NCBI GenBank assembly: GCA_027043985.1
Contig: JALUDQ010000214.1
Location: 1-8,504 of the forward strand
Length of the DNA: 8,504 nt
DNA from: Desulfurococcales archaeon
GTDB lineage: Archaea; Thermoproteota; Thermoprotei_A; Sulfolobales; WANQ01
Direction of reading: 5' to 3'
Shown here: piece after piece, positions 5,374 through 8,504 of the stretch
How the letters are laid out: the number at the start of each line of letters is the position of its first letter
How positions within the stretch are numbered: position 1 is the first letter of the stretch
Notes under the pieces: model-generated
What the model was told of the DNA's origin: nothing
Database searches by the model: none
What the model saw: the letters and a program-made list of their open reading frames with translations, nothing else
Program-made: the position numbers and the translations under genes

Positions 5374-5427
5374 GTGATGAATACTCCCCAACCAGACACA
5401 ATGGATGAAGACAATTCCTTTAGCTGA
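5374..5427 (+). ncRNA. C/D box sRNA, double guide, predicted to direct 2'-O-methylation of 16S rRNA helix 27 / central pseudoknot region
   Basis: The boxes appear in correct order: C GTGATGA (5374-5380), a 12-nt guide, D' CAGA (5393-5396, one mismatch to CTGA), a 5-nt spacer, C' TGGATGA (5402-5408, degenerate), a guide region, and D CTGA (5424-5427). The 54-nt size is typical of archaeal sRNAs bound by L7Ae, Nop5 and fibrillarin. The D guide CAATTCCTTTAG (5412-5423) pairs with the universal 16S segment UUAAAGGAAUUG (E. coli about 911-922; 11 Watson-Crick pairs plus one G-U), predicting methylation near A915. The D' guide holds ATACTCCCCA, nine bases of which pair with UGGGGAGUA (about 884-892), predicting a site near G886. 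The rRNA sequences are recalled, not computed. The C'-D spacing of 15 nt is longer than usual and the terminal stem is weak. A promoter was not identified; read-through from the regulator gene is possible. Confidence 0.85.
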
Positions 5428-5536
5428 CCCAGTTAGTGAAAGACTTGGTTTTTCCCACACAAGCAGAGAAAAATACGTTGAACTCGTAGAACTAGTTTTC
5501 TGGGATCACATTCTAGTAATAATGGTATTGGGCTAA
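5405..5536 (+). CDS. Possible 43-aa small ORF or gene remnant (doubtful)
   Basis: A frame from ATG 5405 to TAA 5534-5536 encodes 43 residues with a protein-like look, including ADPVSERLGF and the amphipathic stretch REKYVELVELVFWDHI, ending in a short hydrophobic tail. I do not recognise it. There is no Shine-Dalgarno, and its first codons lie inside the C/D RNA, whose box and guide sequences already explain that part. It may be a decayed gene end or chance. Confidence 0.2.
   Translation: MKTIPLADPVSERLGFSHTSREKYVELVELVFWDHILVIMVLG
5449..5453 (+). terminator. Possible T-tract terminator downstream of the C/D RNA
   Basis: A run of five T follows the D box by 21 nt, and is the first T-rich tract after the guide RNA. 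It could end its transcription before trimming back to the box C/D core. A single short tract is weak evidence. Confidence 0.25.
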
Positions 5537-5554
5537 GCATGTTGTAATAAAATT

Positions 5555-5587
5555 CTTATATAGTGGATTAAAGGTAGTAGGGGGAGG
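5555..5587 (+). promoter_or_regulatory. Promoter and ribosome binding site of the 87-aa gene at 5598
   Basis: CTTATATAG (5555-5563) is a good TATA element; start would be near 5585, giving a leader of about 13 nt. GGAGG (5583-5587) is a clear purine-rich ribosome site, ten bases before ATG 5598, slightly farther than the six bases seen for other genes here. If transcription starts at 5585 the site would be only partly in the message. Confidence 0.5.
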
Positions 5588-5597
5588 GAAATCCGGT

Positions 5598-5861
5598 ATG
5601 GTAAAGAGCGTTGCAGTTGAGAAAGTAGAGAAAAAATACATTGTTAAGAAGGGAGAAGACGTATTCTACGTTGAACTAGCTAGAACAATTGATGGTAAAC
5701 CAATAGTATCTGTATTCAAGGAGACTCGTCATACGATTGTAAAGATGGAGGGTAGGCGTAAGGAGAAGGAGGATTGGGAGTACGACTTAGATGATGCTGA
5801 AGAGATAGAGTATGAGAAGCTACCAGAAAATGTTAGAAGGGCTTTAAGCCAGCTCGTCTAA
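5598..5861 (+). CDS. Hypothetical charged protein, 87 aa
   Basis: I do not recognise this protein. The first 55 residues suggest a small beta-sheet domain with alternating hydrophobic strands (VAVEKVEKKYIVKK, VFYVELART, PIVSVFKET, TIVKME). A highly charged segment follows: basic GRRKEKED, then acidic residues around 62-74 (YDLDDAEEIEYEK), and a C-terminal helix ENVRRALSQLV. There are no cysteines, signal peptide or membrane span. It has its own TATA box and ribosome site. Its last 18 bp overlap the 3' end of the Lhr helicase gene on the other strand, so the two transcripts have complementary ends. A role with nucleic acid is conceivable from size and charge but unsupported. Confidence 0.8.
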   Translation: MVKSVAVEKVEKKYIVKKGEDVFYVELARTIDGKPIVSVFKETRHTIVKMEGRRKEKEDWEYDLDDAEEIEYEKLPENVRRALSQLV

Positions 5862-8492
5862 ACCGCTTTTATCTCCTGCGATTATTGTCTTACGAGTCGC
5901 TATAACCTCCATTACACGTCTATGGAGTAGTTCTAGTAGCTTTTTCCTATCCTCCATTAATACTATATCACTATAGCCCTGTGCTACCAAGTTGTGTGCA
6001 AATGGGCTTGGTACTGTATTAGGTCCTATAACCTTTACCTCTATTACGCCGTTATGGAGCCAGTTTAATACCTTCTTAGCAGCATTTATGTTCATGTAAT
6101 CTTCAAGTATTTCTCTAAAGGTCTCCTTTAGGACGGGGAAGTCTGGAACGCGCTCTATAATCCTCAACAATGTTTGTGCATTTACTTGTCTACGGTAGAG
6201 GCTTGTCTCTACTCCCTTGTAGCGTCTAAGTATCATAAAGGATCTTTCGGCACAGTGTCTAAATCTGCGCTTTAAGAGTTCTGTGTACCTTAGAACTTTC
6301 TTTAATATATCCTCAATATTGTCTTCTCGTAGACTATAGACGAGATCTATTATGTCGATGCTAACGTTATTGTATGGCAGTGTTAACATGAAGCCGTTGT
6401 CGGATACAGTTATTCTAACATTGCTATTGGTTCTCTGTGAAAGGAGGTAAGCGTATGCCCTAGACAATGCGTTGTTTGTTCTCCTACCGTATAGTGTGTG
6501 GAATATAATGTTGAAGGTTTCTCTATCATCCCATAATTCTATAAGCAATAGTCTATCTGATGGTACTATACCGTTAGTAAACAATAGTTGCTCCATAAAA
6601 TACTCGTATATGGCTTCAGCGGCATGGGGTTCCAATAAGTACTCGTTGATAAGCCATTCTACAACCTTCTCTCTAGGATGCTCTGTGATCATCTCGGATA
6701 CTATTCTCCTAAATCTTGCAACTTCCAGCGCTGAATCAAAGGCTAGGGGCAACATTTCGGAAAACCAGCTTGGCACTGTAGGACGTATTCCCTCAACTCT
6801 TCTAACATAAATTCTATTAACATCACTTCTAACATACTCGTATGTTCGTCCTCCTAATACAAATATATCGCCGGGTGTTAGGATTTGAGCGAATTCTTCC
6901 TCTAAGTCACCAACATATTTCCTATCGTCTAATGTAAAGACTCTTATCTTCGCCTCATCGGGTATCGTACCAGTATTCAAATAATATATCATTCTTGAGC
7001 CACGACGCCTACCAAAAACTCCCTCTTCTTCATTAAACCATATTTTAGCATACACTCTCGAATCCTCGAATAGCTCCCTATACTTCCCCGACAAGTATCT
7101 TATGACGTTAATGAAATCGCTCCACTCTAAGTTATGAAATGTATAGCTCCTCTTCACTAGCTTATATGCTTCATCTACATGCCACTTCCTTTCAAGAGCC
7201 ATGCCTACAATATGTTGTGCTAGCACATCAAGAGGGTTCCTAGGTATTCTTATATGATCTATTTTCCTCTCAAGTGCAGCTTTTACTAGAACAGTATTCT
7301 CAACTAAGTCGTCTCTATCAACTACTATAACTCTGCCCTTACTAACTTGTCTTATATGGTGTCCGCTTCTACCAATACGTTGTAGGAGTCTGGAAACGCT
7401 TTTAGGACTGCTTAGCAATACAACTAGGTCTATCCATCCTATGTCTATTCCTAGCTCTAGGCTCGTAGACGACACAACTACTCTTAATTCTCCCCGCTTA
7501 AGCTTCTCCTCTACACTTAGCCTTAAATCTCTGCTCAAGCTACTATGATGAGCTTCTATTTCATCTGCATCAAGTATGCCTTCCTTTTCAAATATCTTGC
7601 GTAGCTTATATACTACCCTCTCGGTAGAACTCCTCGTATTTGTGAAAACAAGTGTTGTGCGATGCTTTTTTATCAAGTCTACTAGGACGCGATATATAGC
7701 CTCATTTACTTCATCAGCTGGTGTGTGTATCAAGTCCTTTACGGGGCATATAACCCTAATATCCATGGGCTTAGTAAATCTAGCATCTACTATCCTACAA
7801 GGACGCGGTATTCCGTCGTCATTGAATCCTACAAGGAATTTTGCTACCTCTTCTAGTGGCGCTATTGTAGCGCTAAGACCTATCCTAATTAGCGGTCTTC
7901 CCACAAGGTTTTCAAGTCTTTCAATACTAAGACTTAAATGACTTCCACGCTTACTACTAGCTATCTCATGGATCTCGTCAACTACTATCCAGCGAGTATT
8001 CCTTAGCTTCTCTCTAAACTTTGGTGCCACCAATATTATTGATAGCGATTCAGGTGTTGTTATCAGTATGTGGGGTGGGTTTCTCAGCATTTTCTGCTTC
8101 TCTGTAGGACTAGTATCACTTGTCCTTACAGCAACCTTTATTTCGGGAATATCAAAGCCCATACGTTCTGCTTCAGCCGTAATGCCTTTAATAGGCTCAA
8201 GTAGATTTCGGTGCATATCATTATTTAGTGCACGAAGAGGTGAAACGTATACAACATATATCTGGTCTTCAAGTTCTTTCCGCTCAGCGTACTCGTATAG
8301 AGTATCCAGTAAGGCTAAGAATACTGCAAGTGTCTTACCTGTACCCGTAGGGCTAGATATTAAGACGCTATTCCCAGCCTTTATCTCGGGTATAGCCATT
8401 AGTTGAGGTGGAGTAAACTTCCCGTATCTTTTACGAAACCATTCTGCCACATAGGGTCTGAGAAGCCCGTATACTTCTTCATCGCTAGGCAT
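5844..8492 (-). CDS. lhr: Lhr-core type superfamily 2 ATP-dependent helicase
   Basis: This is an ATP-driven 3'-to-5' helicase of the Lhr family, which acts on forks and DNA/RNA hybrids in repair or processing. Helicase motifs in order (numbered from ATG 8492) are Q motif TPPQ (27-30), Walker A SPTGTGKT (47-54), Ia SPLRALNND (84-92), Ib TTPESL (145-150), II VDEIHE (171-176), III LSATI (206-210), IV LVFTNTR (281-287), V STSLELGIDIG (342-352) and VI QRIGRSGH (371-378). The winged-helix and Lhr-specific C-terminal domain follow, including LNTGTIPDE (505-513), FVLGGRTYEY (544-553) and SPFAHNL (829-835). At 882 residues it has the core only, without the long bacterial extension. No cysteine cluster is present (only C232, C249, C747), which may favour the aLhr2 group. 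The ATG lacks a Shine-Dalgarno and the frame stays open to base 8504, so the true start may lie off the edge. Confidence 0.95.
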   Translation of the reverse strand: MPSDEEVYGLLRPYVAEWFRKRYGKFTPPQLMAIPEIKAGNSVLISSPTGTGKTLAVFLALLDTLYEYAERKELEDQIYVVYVSPLRALNNDMHRNLLEPIKGITAEAERMGFDIPEIKVAVRTSDTSPTEKQKMLRNPPHILITTPESLSIILVAPKFREKLRNTRWIVVDEIHEIASSKRGSHLSLSIERLENLVGRPLIRIGLSATIAPLEEVAKFLVGFNDDGIPRPCRIVDARFTKPMDIRVICPVKDLIHTPADEVNEAIYRVLVDLIKKHRTTLVFTNTRSSTERVVYKLRKIFEKEGILDADEIEAHHSSLSRDLRLSVEEKLKRGELRVVVSSTSLELGIDIGWIDLVVLLSSPKSVSRLLQRIGRSGHHIRQVSKGRVIVVDRDDLVENTVLVKAALERKIDHIRIPRNPLDVLAQHIVGMALERKWHVDEAYKLVKRSYTFHNLEWSDFINVIRYLSGKYRELFEDSRVYAKIWFNEEEGVFGRRRGSRMIYYLNTGTIPDEAKIRVFTLDDRKYVGDLEEEFAQILTPGDIFVLGGRTYEYVRSDVNRIYVRRVEGIRPTVPSWFSEMLPLAFDSALEVARFRRIVSEMITEHPREKVVEWLINEYLLEPHAAEAIYEYFMEQLLFTNGIVPSDRLLLIELWDDRETFNIIFHTLYGRRTNNALSRAYAYLLSQRTNSNVRITVSDNGFMLTLPYNNVSIDIIDLVYSLREDNIEDILKKVLRYTELLKRRFRHCAERSFMILRRYKGVETSLYRRQVNAQTLLRIIERVPDFPVLKETFREILEDYMNINAAKKVLNWLHNGVIEVKVIGPNTVPSPFAHNLVAQGYSDIVLMEDRKKLLELLHRRVMEVIATRKTIIAGDKSGLDELA

Positions 8493-8504
8493 ACTGTCTA
8501 CAAA

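Noticed and set aside
5393..5401. C/D RNA as a single-guide RNA with a chance internal box
   Set aside because: The D' guide is exactly 12 nt from the C box and gives nine contiguous pairs to 16S close to the D-guide target, so the internal CAGA is best read as a degenerate D' box.
6472..8406. Several plus-strand frames of about 110-120 codons inside lhr
   Set aside because: They are all antisense to well-conserved helicase coding sequence and show no ribosome sites or known motifs.
1..8504. CRISPR array, insertion sequence, toxin-antitoxin or defence system
   Set aside because: No regularly spaced repeats, transposase motifs, Cas, nuclease-toxin or antitoxin signatures were seen on either strand; the recognised genes are ordinary housekeeping families.

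Overview
The window looks like chromosome of a hyperthermophilic crenarchaeote, probably of the order Desulfurococcales and possibly close to Staphylothermus. This taxonomic call is an inference from memory. It rests on AGA/AGG- and ATA-rich codon use, AT-rich protein genes beside a very GC-rich tRNA with encoded CCA, GGTGA-type Shine-Dalgarno sites, archaeal TATA boxes, and an archaeal gene set (M42/TET peptidase, Lhr-core helicase, HTH-CBS regulator, probable DUF2192 protein, initiator tRNA). No transposon, integrase, phage gene or CRISPR array was found, and no gene-free stretch exceeds 300 bases.

Layout. 1-1451 (minus): biotin-dependent carboxyltransferase subunit (PycB / oxaloacetate decarboxylase alpha type), with its C-terminus off the left edge. 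1585-2706 (minus): M42 metallo-aminopeptidase. 2806-2883 (minus): initiator tRNA-Met, inside an extra GC-rich flanking stem that copies the acceptor end. 2936-3214 (minus) and 3302-3565 (plus): two small unrecognised genes diverging from an 87-bp promoter region. 3615-4349 (plus): probable DUF2192 protein. 4455-5354 (plus): HTH-CBS regulator whose real start appears to be a non-standard ATC codon placed correctly behind a strong Shine-Dalgarno. 5374-5427 (plus): a C/D box guide RNA whose two guides both match conserved 16S rRNA around helix 27 and the central pseudoknot. 5598-5861 (plus): a small unrecognised gene. 5844-8492 (minus): Lhr-core superfamily 2 helicase, overlapping the preceding gene tail to tail by 18 bp.

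How the genes relate. Most are independently promoted housekeeping or information-processing units rather than one pathway: central carbon metabolism (carboxyltransferase), peptide turnover (M42), translation initiation (tRNA-iMet), ribosome modification (C/D RNA), nucleotide-sensing transcription control (HTH-CBS) and nucleic-acid repair or processing (Lhr). The least expected items are small: the guide RNA, the ATC start, and the nested acceptor-like stem around the initiator tRNA.
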